Assembly: GCA_964023275.1 (NCBI GenBank) | Contig: OZ029918.1 | Location: forward strand, 13,416,855 to 13,480,854 | DNA from: Norana najaformis | Taxonomy: Eukaryota > Annelida > Clitellata > Crassiclitellata > Hormogastridae | Direction of reading: 5' to 3' | Length of the DNA stretch: 64,000 nt | In this document: piece after piece, positions 24,070 to 35,560 of the stretch | How positions within the stretch are numbered: position 1 is the stretch's first letter | How the letters are laid out: each line of letters starts with the position of its first letter | Made by a program: the position numbers and the translations under genes | The notes under the pieces: model-generated | The model's database searches: none | What the model saw: the letters and a program-made list of their open reading frames with translations, nothing else | What the model was told of the DNA's origin: nothing

Positions 24070-24300
24070 CTTTCACGTTGCAGCATAGAAGCTTTTCTGT
24101 GGAAAGTTTATTGTTCTAGAATAAGTTGCCTAGCAACCTACAACATGAGCTCCTTGGCCTCTCTTTGCCTCTTTTCCATAAGCATTTGAAACCGGTCTTT
24201 TTAACATAAGTTTGCGTTGTCAGGTCAAAAGTGCCTCTGAGGAGTTTCTTTTGAAGAGGCGCTATATTAATTTGCAATTAAAATTACAAAATTTGATACC
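24070..24300 (+). mobile_element. 3' end of a CR1/L2-like LINE
   Basis: Plus-strand reading: ..HRSFSVESLLF*NKLPSNL, then LSLPLFHKHLKPVFLT, then GGCGCTATATTAATTTGCAA. This is the complete C-terminal and 3'-end signature of this LINE type, with one stop at the conserved Trp. Confidence 0.7.
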
Positions 24301-25908
24301 TAGTCTGTGATTTCTAGGGATAAGGAGAACTTCTTCACCCCAAAGGATCAGACTATCTTCCACTGAAGATACATTTCCCCATACAATTCACTTGTACCTG
24401 TAGATATATCACTCCCTTTGCAACCAAACACAAACTACACCCTGTTCAGCCCACAAAACATGCCAGCTGTAACCAAGAAATCACAGATTTGGCAATGCAG
24501 TGGCAACCCAGCAGTTTCAAAGTGGCACAATTGTTGATTACAAAGAAGTCTTTGATGCTTGGTAACCAATGTGCCCAGTTACTGATGGATGCCAAACGCA
24601 GATATGGCTGCAGGGATCTCTGAGCTTTGCGCTACCATCAGCCTGTCAAGCACCATCCTCAACACTTCCAATGTCAACAGTTAAGCCAGGAAAAGTGTTG
24701 GTTGGGTGTACAAGACCCCACCACCTAAAGTTGTTGCTGTGTCTTGTCTGATGTCATTTTCTCATGAATCAACCTGTCATTCTTAACGAACTCCAACATA
24801 ATTTACACCGGCAAGGGCACCTACAAAAGGTTCTTAAAAAGTTCTATATTAAGGTGCAACATAAATGAGCCATTGTTTACCTTATCTTGCCATCTTGTTT
24901 AGGCATTCACCTTAACGCCAAGTCATAGTTCCTAGACATGAAGATGACCCTCTGTCTCCTTCAAGGGCACGCACACTGTATATATGCATGTTTAATGTAT
25001 CAAGACAAAATATAGTGATTTTTAGTATCTCTCATTACCTTGTGTACAGGAAGTGCAGTAGCTATATAAGTTTTGCAAGTTATGTTAGACAGTTGAAAAA
25101 GCACCCTTCAGCAACTCTGTTAAGACGTGGGTTCAATCATAACATTCACATTCATGGCAGTGGAATTACACCTTCATTTCGTTTTTAGGCTCATCAGTCC
25201 ACAAGGACAAACTTTCAAGGCCCTGGTCAAGCAAGGCAAGATTAGCAATAAACTTCACACTTCAGGTGGATACCCAATGATATTGCTCCATGACAGCAGC
25301 ACCTATGCAAAACTACTCTAGGGTCATTACAGACTGCACAACACTCAGCAGGCTCAAACCAAACTAGAAATTGTTGGCATACAACCATGCTACCAAAAAA
25401 GACTACGCTGTGGCATCTTGTGGAACTGGACAGACTTCAAAAGGTAAAAAAGCAGCCCCTTAAGCTATACCCAAGTAGCAGCCATGGATATTTAGGCATG
25501 TCAGTGACTCCATTTTTCGTAGCCTTGGTTATGAGGGTGGGTGGCAAGTTCTGTCCCTCACCACCTGATCTTCCAACTGATAGTGTATGGTTATGGTACT
25601 CGTTATAGCTGATTAACTATGGAGCGCAGGTGGAGCTGAAAAATTAAAGGTAGCCTAGATGCTAATTTTGAAAGGCTAAACTCTTGTGACTCCACTTCTG
25701 AGCAAGTAAACACTGAATATGGAAGCACAAGCAAAAAGAAAAACTACTACACTGATACTGTGGATTCAGGAACACATAACCAGTGCAAAATTTAAGCATT
25801 TAAAAAACTAAAGTAAAAATACAACCTGGATTCGATAGATTAACTATCAGTAAACTAACATATAATTAACTTCTCAACATAATAAATTAGCAGATTATTG
25901 TAACTTAC
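24301..25908. other. Stretch with unassigned open frames
   Basis: 24324-24620 is stop-free for 99 codons on the plus strand without a start near its beginning. 25127-25321 contains a possible exon that begins after the strong acceptor TTTCGTTTTTAG (25188) and reads LISPQGQTFKALVKQGKISN.. to a stop. Neither joins to further exons that I can find, and I assign no function. Confidence 0.3.
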
Positions 25909-25925
25909 CTATTTAATGAACAGGT

Positions 25926-28900
25926 CTAATCAGCGAAGTATATGCTATTCACAAGTTTTGGATGAAACGATTCCCGATCAGGTTCTGGTTGATTCTCCAG
26001 CTCCTCTTTTGCTTCCACCAGAAAATGTAGGACAATTTTTCTACAGACTGTCTATAACTAGTCAAGACAGACTAGTAGTAAAAGTCTAAATCCTGAACGA
26101 AGGACAAAAAATGAACACTTCTGAAATGACAGAACGGCTGGATTCAGTAGAAGCTTTTAGTTTTGTGGACATCTTTGACTGAAAGGCTGAAATATGAAGT
26201 AGTCCTTCCAGAAGGTCATCTGCATCTTCAGATGTTAACCTAGTGGTAAAACAGTAGTTTCCCAGAATGCACACTTAATTCTTTTTTCAAGGTCTGATCT
26301 GGCAATGGAAGGGTGCCAAGTCTCCAGTGTAAGACTTGTCAAGTACTTCCAGGCTGACATCAGCACCAAATTATACTGCACCGTGACACAGGTAACCACC
26401 CACCAACATTCTGTCCAAGATTATCACACAGCCCTCATCCAACAGACTCAAACCAATAACTTGATTTGCTAGATCAATTGGCAAGCACAAAAGCAAAAGG
26501 GGCATCACCACAAGGTAAAATAGTAGAACATATAAACGATTTCCCATACTAATAACTGCAGTTGAAGACTGAACCAAAGACTCTTTTGTACTTGGCGGCC
26601 ACTGTTTAAACTTTTTTAAAATTTAATGGCCATTTAGTCTTCAGTTGAATTTAGATATTTAAAGCACTTATGTGTGAAGAAAGTAAATCTGAATCTGATG
26701 CATGAAAATCTAGTCAATGAAACAATTAATGAAGATGTTTTATTATCCAAGTTGCAAAACTAAAGCATTTTATAGGCATGTTCAGGATTCAAAACATGCA
26801 TTCTACGAAATGACCATTTCACAGTTCAGCTATGCTTCCAGCAGACTGCCCCTGTGTGTGAATCTACATCTTTGCCAAATGTTTTAATATTCAGGGATAA
26901 TGCCTTCAATACCATCTGCATAGTTATAATTTGGGCACAAATGAACCGGATAACATTAGTTCCAACTGGACATCTCAAAGCTTCACAAAGCACCTACTGA
27001 AGGTGGGCTTACAGAATCAACACATGTTGCAACATGTGATTAAATTTCTGCCAATTCAGAGATGGTCAGGAGGGTGGCACTGGTCGAGCTGAGCTGGACC
27101 GATTCCTTATATAATTAGGCCCAACATTTTCATCCTCAAAATGTTAGTAGTTATATACTGCACAACACTGGTACTTACATATATCATTCATCCTTATCAG
27201 TGTTACTACTTTCCTATCATAATTGTTGGTAAGAAACTCTGAACAAGTAAGTAAAAATAGCAGCAATACTTTGAAGCAATTGATGCATAGTTGAAAGAAA
27301 CCTACAGACAGTATAGAAACAGGAAACATTATGCACGTATAGCTATGAAGCTACCATCTTTTGAATCTAGCAGTTAGAACAAAAATAACTGAGAGATCTG
27401 AGTTACTAGTATGTTTACTGTTCTAAAATATTATTTATTGTACTACTGAATTTCTTCATCTGTCAATCATTCTTTTTTGCTTACAGGTTTAATTTCTTAA
27501 ACCCACAGGTGTTCTTCCTCAACCATAAAATGATGTTTTAACTTCTTTGACATATCTTAAAAACTTTTTATTTTGTGCTGATTTGCAAAACTTCATGCAG
27601 AATGCAGTAAGTCCTCTCATCAATTAACCTAAGAAAACAGTGAAATCAACTTAAACATCATGTTTTTGAGCAAATCTCGACTGAGACTAGGTATATCTGG
27701 ATATTCATGGAATCAGATTGCATTTTGTTGGCCCCACAAACTGTCCTAGCATACACACCAGAAACTCATTATAACACTGTCTCAGGGAGCCATATCATGA
27801 GCCACCATCTAACAAGGTTGTATTGTGAGTTTATGTTCTATAGATGAATTAATTTTGGGATCAATGTCCCAGACCATGTTGTTAGAGTTGCACTATAATG
27901 AAACATGTTGTAACAAGTCTCTGGTGCATATTTGGCAGTAACCACTGAATGATGCACTACAGATCATTACATTTAGATCATCGTAATGGTGCCAACAGTT
28001 TGGTTACAGTGGCATCTATATATTAAATCTATGCTAAAAACCATTAGTCCATAGCATGACATTGTGCCATCAGCGCATACCAGACAGTGCTTTATACATC
28101 CTGTGCTTATCACAAGCGCATTTAGAAATTTGTTTGTCCAGCTTGTTTATTTTATTTGTAATTTCCAGACAGATTTCAGATACTGTTTATTAGTGATCTC
28201 TAAGATGTAACTGTGCCACAACATGTTCAACCACCACATTCAGACGTGCAAATACACAAAGTATCAGCAGAATCTTCTGGAGTAAAAGAATAGAGCCAGC
28301 ATTCTAGGTGTTTTACAATATTCTATAATTCTGTGTTCTCTGGGGAAAATAGTGCAAGGATTGGTTACTTCTGTTTGACTAAAACGCAAGCTTGTTGACA
28401 ATAACCCAGAAATTATATTAGATTCAGCCAGCTTTGACAATTGCAGAATTTGTTTTGCAGTGATGGGCCAGAGACATGGGGTGATGACTAGTATCAATGA
28501 TGAAGAGTTTCCTGTTGTTGGATTCCAAGCACCTACAAGAAATATCACCTGGCCATGACCATTTCAGACCTACTGAAGTAGAGCATGCATCTGGAATTGT
28601 TCTAAAGGATAGGGTAGTATTCCTGCCATAAACTGCATGATTCAGCTGTTGTCTGCAAGGATGTTCTTCTTCAGAGCTGTCAAACTTCTGTGGTCAGATT
28701 TCTAGCTGAAGCAATCTGATATTCTGAAGCCTGTGCGCTCGATATTCCAGATGAGGTTCAAGTACCATGCAAAACTTTCATGAGGTGGATTCAACATGTT
28801 TGTGTCTTAATATAAATTTGTAACACACAAAGTCACAAAGAAATGTGAATATGAGGCAAATCTTCACTGCCACAAATATTTTGCCTCTTCAACGGCACCA

Positions 28901-29567
28901 CTTAACCACAAATGAAATGGACAGTCTATTAATCTAGACTTCTATAGTGCCATTATCATAATGCCCAAGGCATCAGTTGATGGTCGATTCGCTTACCAGA
29001 CACGACTTGTAGGCTCTAGTTTACAATGATTCCAAGAATTTTTTTTCATGTCCAGATAAAAATATAGCTACAAAGGCATCTGAAAAACAATTGACCGATT
29101 ACTTAAGCTAGCAGGAACGTACAATTTTAAAAAGTAGTTTCTTTTGATATACATATTTTATTCTTGTGGCAATGATGAAAAAACCGAGTCAAATGATCAT
29201 CTCTTTCTATTTTTTTTTAAATCTTGAACATGCATTACAGCAAGAAAGGGATCCTATACTTATTCTGTAATACATTAAAAAGACAGGGCATTTATACTTC
29301 CCAAACAAGATTATTATCAGGCTTGACTTATAAGTGTTAACCATGATATCCATCTTTTCTGGATAATAAAAGCAATATTTTGTCTTGTAGGTGGTAACAA
29401 ATGCTGTTTTATTTATAAACTTGATTTGTTATTTAATACTCATTTTCTGTTAGCTTCTTAGGTCAAAAACAAACAAAAAATTACCAACATGCACAGCATG
29501 TTGCCACAGTTTAAAAAGTTTACTTCTCATGATGTGACTTATCTCCTCTGTTTTGACTTCACCCATG
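25926..29567 (-). CDS. Candidate spliced gene for a small (~87 aa) unrecognised protein
   Basis: Three minus-strand exons agree in phase. 29485-29567: acceptor ..GGTTGACAG, C, ATG; donor GTAATT. 27179-27238: acceptor TTGTTCAG, donor GTAAGT. 25926-26047: acceptor ATAGACAG, stop TAG at 25926-25928. After the stop a good donor (AATAG then GTAAGT) at 25908 suggests a 3'UTR intron. The product begins MGEVKTEEIS, has a basic segment (IMRSKLFKLW), and ends in a charged segment EAKEELENQPEPDRESFHPK. No domain is recognised and the ATG may not be the true start; further 5' exons are possible. Introns are 2.2 and 1.1 kb. A YY1-like motif at 34290-34300 could mark an upstream promoter. Confidence 0.42.
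27758..27924. mobile_element. Possible 167-bp MITE in an intron
   Basis: CCAGAAACTCATTATAACAC at the left and the reverse complement of the right end, CCAGAGACTTGTTACAACAT, form imperfect inverted repeats. No clear TA or other target duplication is seen. Confidence 0.4.
28930..29000. repeat. Dispersed LINE-tail-like repeat
   Basis: GACTTCTATAGTGCCATTAT followed by GCATCAGTTGATGGTCG; the same unit occurs at 1121-1180. Confidence 0.55.
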
Positions 29568-30789
29568 CTGTCAACCACATCAAATACACAGCAACATCCA
29601 GTCATCACAATATTTAACCACAAATTCATACACACAGCGGCACACATTGTTACATTCTTGTGTACGTGTTTACTCCATTGCCAAATGCTCGAGTTTGTGA
29701 ACTAGCACAACCAAGTGAAGTGACCAGTTCATTTTTAAATCTATATACTCAAAATCTGAGTCCAAAAAGTTGTACAGTTACAGAACCTATACTTCATTTC
29801 TTTGTGGACTTCAGAAAAGCTCTGCTTAAGTGAGTAAATATAGAAACAGTTAATAAAAAGTACAGAGATAGTGCAAACTACCATGTCATGTACATTTGTA
29901 TCTGAACATCTAATATATACAGTACCTCTTAAGAACCTCTCAAAGGCACTTTTACTTAAGATAAGTTTATAACATTTTACTTGTTTCTCATGGAACAGTT
30001 AGGACTCCATATGAAGCATACCTGTTATCAGAAAATCAGGATTCAAGTCAACTAACATAGACTTCAAGAAAATCACGAATTTTAGAGTTAAAAGCTCAAA
30101 ATAGAGATCATAACACAACAGCACCAGATGCTTATAATGCCAAATTGACACTAATAACATCAATAATTGGCCCATTTCAGATTGTAAAGTATGTTTATCT
30201 GGAGTTTGATAATGTTTAGTGATCTTCTGCTGCATTATGTCATTGTCACAGTTGACATTTTGTGGATTTTGATTAATAATCTTGGCAATCTTTCATTCCA
30301 CATTACCAACTGGTTTCCATGGAACTAGTAACAAGAAAAGCCCAGACTATTATAGAAATAGTGTTCTGCACAATTAACAATATTATTATAAGAAGTAATC
30401 ATACACTGATTATTAACTAACACAAGCTAATCCAACAAATACAAAGTATGATGAATGTTATCGATTTAATCTGTGCATTTTTTAACCAATGTTTCATCAA
30501 TCCAGATAAGCATGTTTGTGAACCAGGTTCCAACAACGAAATGTACTGACTACAGATTTTTAACCCTGATTTCCAAGTAATGTTCTCCCTTATTTCTGTG
30601 TAGTTTAGTTTTACCAGGCATTTCCATCTTAAAGAAATTTCCCACATGGTAGATGGCACTGTATTTAATTATTAACTGGAGAGATTTATCATTATTATTA
30701 AGAAAATTTGTAATGCACCATGTCACACAGAAATGTGAATCTGAGGCAGTCAGTCAGTCACCAGTTAGTCAGTCACGCAATTATTTAGA
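29568..30789. other. Stretch upstream of the small-protein model
   Basis: The minus strand is open from about 30290 to 29999 and ends at a good donor (ATAACAG then GTATGC at ~30021). The phase does not fit the exon at 29567, so I do not join it. A motif GTCACACAGAAATGTGAATC (30722) recurs at 28832 and 40361. Confidence 0.3.
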
Positions 30790-31040
30790 TGTTTGTATGT
30801 CAGTGAAAAACAGCGAGTTTTCAGACACTTCTTGGAGGAAGAAAGAGTTCGAGCATTGAGGAAACATGGGTAGTTGGTTCCATTCCTTAGGGGCAGCAGG
30901 GTGAAATGCTCGAGAGCCCATGACAGTTCTGCACTGTGGCTCATCCAAGAGACCTGTACCTGAAGATCGCAGGCTGCAGGGAGGGATGTAAGGAGAGATT
31001 AGTGACTGAAAGCAGTTTGGAGTGCTTGTGGTAAGAATTG
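30790..31040 (-). mobile_element. CR1/L2-like LINE C-terminal fragment
   Basis: The minus strand reads ..SPYIPPCSLRSSGTG.., then GSRAFHPAAPKEWNQLP, then ..FFLQEVSENSLFF. This is the ordered Y.P..LRSS / G.R.F..AAP..WN.LP / LKT-like tail of this type. Confidence 0.75.
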
Positions 31041-31439
31041 TATTGGTCAGACAGGCAAATTTAAATCTTATCTGGAACTCAACAGGAAGCCAATGCAGAT
31101 GGCTTGGAGGGTTAAGGGGTCTGTACGAGAAGATTCAAGCAGCACCATACCATCCGTAGAATTTAGGATGTGTTGAAGCCTGCTGAGTTCATGATCTTAG
31201 ATACCTGCAAAACCCAGTTGGCATGATCAAGGCAGGCTATGGTTTTGTGACATATCTTTGGTAAATAAGAGCTGACCTGTTGTGATGTATTGCCCTGATA
31301 TGATACAAACATATGGTATCAGTATTGCACGGAGATTAGTGCTGGGGAGTTCTTGTTATAAGTTCCATGAAAATCATCCAAGAGCCCATCTGGTAATATA
31401 AACTAAAGACTGCCACAACTTTTTACATCTTACCATAAC

Positions 31440-33510
31440 AAAGCATCAGAATTTTATGAAATCTGACTCTGTAAACATGATACAGAGATAGGGAACAGTG
31501 AACGAAAAATGGGAACAAATGAAGAATGTTATTACAACTGAGGCAAAGCAGATAGTGGGATACAAGAGTAGACCACAACCAAAGAAACCATGGGTTACGG
31601 ATGAAATGATACAGAAAATGGAGGAGAGAAGGAAAGTAAAACATCAAAGCACAGAACTGGCAAAAATGGAATACAGATGACTAAACAACGATCTGAGGAG
31701 AACCACTGAGAAAGCTAAAGAATGTTGGTGGGAAGAACAATGTGCAGCATTGGAGGATCTTCAGAAGCAGGGGAGATATGATAAGGTTTACAACAGGATA
31801 CAGGAAATGACGAAGAAAGAAAGTTGGAAAGGTACAACGATAAAGGATGCAAAGGGGAATATCCCAACAGATGAAAAAGAGATAAAAGACCGATGGAAAG
31901 AATACATTGAGGAACTATATGACAAAGACAACAGACCAACAGAGAAAGAGATGGATGAAATCACCAAGGAACCTGAAGATGATGAAAAGCTGGGACCTGG
32001 ATTGCTGAGGCAGGAAGTTGAAAAAGCAATAGAAGAATTGAAGTATGGAAAGTCTGAAGGCATAGATGAAATACCAACTGAGATGTTGAAAAACCTGGGA
32101 GAAAAAGCAACAGCAGAATTGGTAACAATATGCCAACAGATATATATGACTGGAAAGTGGCCAAAAGATTTCAGACAAACAGTGATGGTACCTTTACCAA
32201 AAAAGGCAAATGCAAGTGAGTACAGTGATCACAGGACAATAAGCCTCATACTGCATGCGTCGAAGATCATGCTGAAAATATTAACTCGAAGAGTGGAAAG
32301 TAAAGCAGAAGCTATACAAGTTATAGGAGAAGATCAGTTTGGATTCAGAAGAGGTTGGGAACAAGAGACGCAATTGGAGTCCTAAGAACATTGGGGGAGA
32401 GACATTTACAACATGGGAAAGATCTGTATATCTGCTTTGTGGATTATGAAAAAGGCTTTTGACAGAGTGAACTGGTGCAAACTCATGGCAATACTCAAAA
32501 AGATTGGAGTAGATTGGAAGGACAGATGGCTAATAAGAAACTTATACAGTGGTAGTGAGAGTAAAGGGAATAAACTCACAACCTGGAGGAATAGGAAGAG
32601 GAGTCAGACAAGGCTGCCCACTATCACCTTTACTGTTCAACATCTACATACAGATGCTGGTCACAGAAGGGCTGGAGAATACAGATGACAGAGTCAAGGT
32701 TGGAGGGAATCTGGTAAATGCCATAAGATTTGCAGATGATCAGTCAATTATAGCAGACACAAATGCTGGGCTACAAACATGGATGCACTGAACAAAAAAA
32801 ACGGAAGAATAAGGTATGAAGATCAATAAAAAGAAAACAAAGGTGATGAGATTGAGTAAATGTGGAGGAAAATGAATAACTATTGTAGTCGATGATACGG
32901 AAATTGAACAAGTCCACCAGTTCTGTTATCTTGGAAGTATAATATCAGATGACTGCAGATGCAGTACTGAGATTAAGAGACGAATAGCAATGGGAAAAGA
33001 AGCATTCTGGAAGAGAGAAGAACTTCTGAGAGGAAAGCTGAATATGGATCTAAAGAAAAGAATGGTAATTATGTCTCATATGGAGTGTAACACTATATGG
33101 TTCTGAGAAATGGACTATTGGAAAGGCAGAAAAGGAGAAACTAGAGGCATTTGAAATGTGGATATGGAGAAGACTGGTCAAAATCAGCTGGAAGGATTAT
33201 AAAACCAATGAGGAGGAGTTACACTTGGTACAAGAAGAAAGGACGCTAGTCAATACAATAAGGAGGAGACAAATGAACTGGATTGGTCACATACTGTGTG
33301 GAAATTCTCTCCTGAGGACAGTGACTGAAGGAAGAATAAAAGTAAAGAAGGCTCCAGAAGACCAATATGCTGTTGGACTGGATGATGGATAAAGAAGGAA
33401 GACGGGGCTACACAGAAGTTAAAGAAAAGGCACAGAACAGAGAAGAGTGGTGTCGTTGGACTCTTGGACCTGCCTGACGGCAGAACAGTGAAGAAGAAGA
33501 AACACGATTA
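31440..33510 (+). mobile_element. 5'-truncated, broken RTE-like LINE (reverse transcriptase pseudogene)
   Basis: Frames at 31498-31680, 31750-32385, 32413-32688, 32549-32791 and 33156-33392 together follow a non-LTR reverse transcriptase. In order: the linker (KWEQMKNVITTEAKQ, KPWVTDEMIQ), finger motifs (EELKYGKSEGIDEIPTEMLK, GKWPKDFRQTVMVPLPKK), QFGFRRG, the palm motif VDYEKAFDRVN, GRGVRQGCPLSPLLFNIYIQ, the catalytic FADD box (IRFADDQSIIAD), then YLGSIISDD and WIGHIL in the thumb and C-terminal part. At least four frameshifts and several stops break it. The apurinic endonuclease domain is missing. It ends at a GAAGAAGAAGAAA tail (~33490). Clade placement (RTE or a relative) is by motif memory only. 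Confidence 0.85.
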
Positions 33511-33689
33511 GTGATTTCAAGGCCTCCTTTAGTCAGAATGAATTTGTGCTGCATCAGCTGCTAGACTTGTTGGTGGCATTTTGATGTTTGACTATGTCTT
33601 GCATTAAATGCACAATGTGCTTCATTGGCTGATTGTTTCACAGTACATCAAACTTAAGATTTCCATGTCGGTCTGATGATGCTTACTGG

Positions 33690-33990
33690 GAATGCGCTTA
33701 CCTACTTGCGGGAGCTTTGCTGCCCAGTTCCAGATTTTGGTGGCCGCAGGAATCTTCGCTCCATGGCCGAAGTAATCACATTGTTCCCTTGGCATGCCCT
33801 TCGACAAGCCTTTTCAGTTACTGGATTATCTGCCAGGAATAGCCTGCTTCTGTATCTGCATGTCCTTTTAGGCCATGGACACTACAAATACCTTTCAGCA
33901 ACATGTGAAAACTGTTCTCTTTTGCCTGGGCTGGTTCAGAACAGCCGAGTAGTACATCTGAAGGGGCACTACATCAATGCTCTTACTGGA
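33690..33990 (+). mobile_element. CR1/L2-like LINE C-terminal fragment
   Basis: The frame 33676-33993 reads LTYLRELCCPV.. then RRNLRSMAEV.. and RQAFSVTGLSARNSL, corresponding to the YL..L..P / R..LRS / R.FSV.G...WNSL order of LINE tails. Confidence 0.65.
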
Positions 33991-34289
33991 TGAATAATTG
34001 GCTAGCAAAAAAAAACGTCAAATCCTGATTTCTTCGCAAGATTTGTAAATAATTTGCAAGAATCCCATGTGACTTTGTAGTTCTTATCGTACTCGTAATT
34101 AACGCGTGACTAATGCACGAGAGTGAAATCAGCTCAATTTTCGACGTGCCATATATTTGTATTACCAGATCGATGCCTGAAACTAACATTTCCCGAATAA
34201 AACTATGCACAACATCTAACTACGTAAGAGGAAGTCAAGAGAAAAAGAAAAAATTAAGGGCAAGCCTAAAACGACTATTCAGGTCAACA

Positions 34290-34300
34290 GCCGCCATCTT
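34290..34300 (-). promoter_or_regulatory. YY1-like AAGATGGCGGC element
   Basis: On the minus strand the sequence reads AAAAGATGGCGGCTGTTGAC. AAGATGGCGGC is a known YY1-type core-promoter word that often contains the start codon. The ATG would open a 20-codon frame without a clear donor, so this may be a promoter with a non-coding first exon for a minus-strand gene. Confidence 0.35.
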
Positions 34301-34739
34301 TTATGAAAGTCGAAGATATATGAAACGCATCACAAATCAGCGCCAACCTAGAAATTCACTATAAAAATACCTATGTCAGAAGCAGTCTTCCTCAGACCAG
34401 CCTTACGCCGATCCTAAATAATGCAACAGCTAAAAATTAGTTTTTCATCGGTTTCTTAAGAACTCAAACCTATCATGCGTCCATCTTGTTCTTTCTCTAG
34501 ATGGAAGTTCCACAAAACCCACGCATATATTCTTTAAAATTCTTACCAGTCTTGATTTTCAAAGCACTTTTTCAACTATTATTTACTAAACAAATATATA
34601 TAAAATTATTATTTTTTATAAAAAGTGTAAGATTTTAAAACACTTTTACAACTCTAGTTTGTGCGGTAAAACTTTGAACGTCGAGAGTAAACATAAGTTA
34701 AACTTAAACTTCCGGATATGATGCATCAAGGTAATCGTA

Positions 34740-35192
34740 ATCGTAATTCCGAGATTTATACAGCGTTCAACGAAACCAAGTCACTGGGACCAGCTTATTC
34801 ACAGGCGCTCAGACAAAACAAATTTGATAGGCAAAAGGGTTCGGTTTCAAGTCAGGATCCAAAACTCCGGCAGAGAGACAGCGTGGCAGCTACGGTGGGT
34901 GGTGTTTGGGATTGGAGCAGAAAGAGAGATAAGAGGAAGGAGAGGCAGGACAGGATCTGTGAAAGAGGAACGTTTTCAGTTTTGAGTGAAAGGCCGAAAC
35001 TGCAAGCGCTGGAGCATATGAGTTTGTATGATGTGTCAGATAACTGTCGCAGTTCTGGGTGGAGTTTATTCCAGAGAGATGGGGCAGCAATGGCTATGGA
35101 GCGAATACCAAATTGTAAGGATGAGGTTAGGGGGGAAAGAAGTGTTAGGGGGGAAGAGGAACGGGTTGAGCGAAGTGCTTGTATTGTAAATA
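34740..35192 (-). mobile_element. CR1/L2-like LINE 3' end, copy 1 of a tandem pair
   Basis: The minus strand encodes GIRSIAIAAPSLWNKLHPEL.. (the G.R...AAP.LWN.L tail) and ends in GCGCTGTATAAATCTCGGAA-type sequence with a TTACGATTACGATTAC-type tail (34733-34760 read in reverse). Shared words with the next copy include GGTGGGTGGTGT and GAAGTGTTAG. Confidence 0.75.
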
Positions 35193-35560
35193 ATCGTAAT
35201 TGTAATCTCGAGATTTCTATAGCGCCCAACGAAAGCTAAGTCGCAGCAATCAGCTTATACACAGGCGCTCAGTCGAAACAAAATCGATGGGCAAGGTGGG
35301 TTCGCTTCCAGGCAGGCAAGCAGACAGCTACGGTGGGTGGTGTATCTGCGAAACAGGAGTGTCAAGGGGTGAATTGATGGTGAGTTCGTAAGATGGATCA
35401 CGTAAGTGTCGTAATTCTGGCGGGAGTTTATTTCAGAGTGGTGGGGCAGCTATGGAGCTTTTCCCAAATTTTAACGATGAGCTGACGGTAGGGCGAAGTG
35501 TTAGAGCAGAAGAGGAGCGGGTTGAACGGAGTGGTTGGAACGTGAATAACTGGCGAAGAT
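35193..35560 (-). mobile_element. CR1/L2-like LINE 3' end, copy 2 of a tandem pair
   Basis: CTCGAGATTTCTATAGCGCC, ACACAGGCGCTCAGTCGAAA and CTACGGTGGGTGGTGT repeat the order seen at 34740-35192. The coding part is more broken. Confidence 0.75.

Noticed and set aside
27500..27640. Minus-strand exon-like piece after CTGTTTTCTTAG reading LIDERTYCILHEVLQ
   Set aside because: No donor in the phase needed to reach the 27238 exon.
28264..28548. 94-codon minus-strand ORF near the small-gene intron
   Set aside because: Possible LINE-like wording but not enough to call; its phase and sites do not fit the neighbouring exons.
30021..30290. Open minus-strand stretch ending in a good donor (GTATGC)
   Set aside because: The donor phase does not match the exon at 29567 and composition is AT-driven; not joined to the gene model.
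32549..32791. Treating the reverse-transcriptase frames as separate host genes
   Set aside because: They are frameshifted pieces of one LINE.
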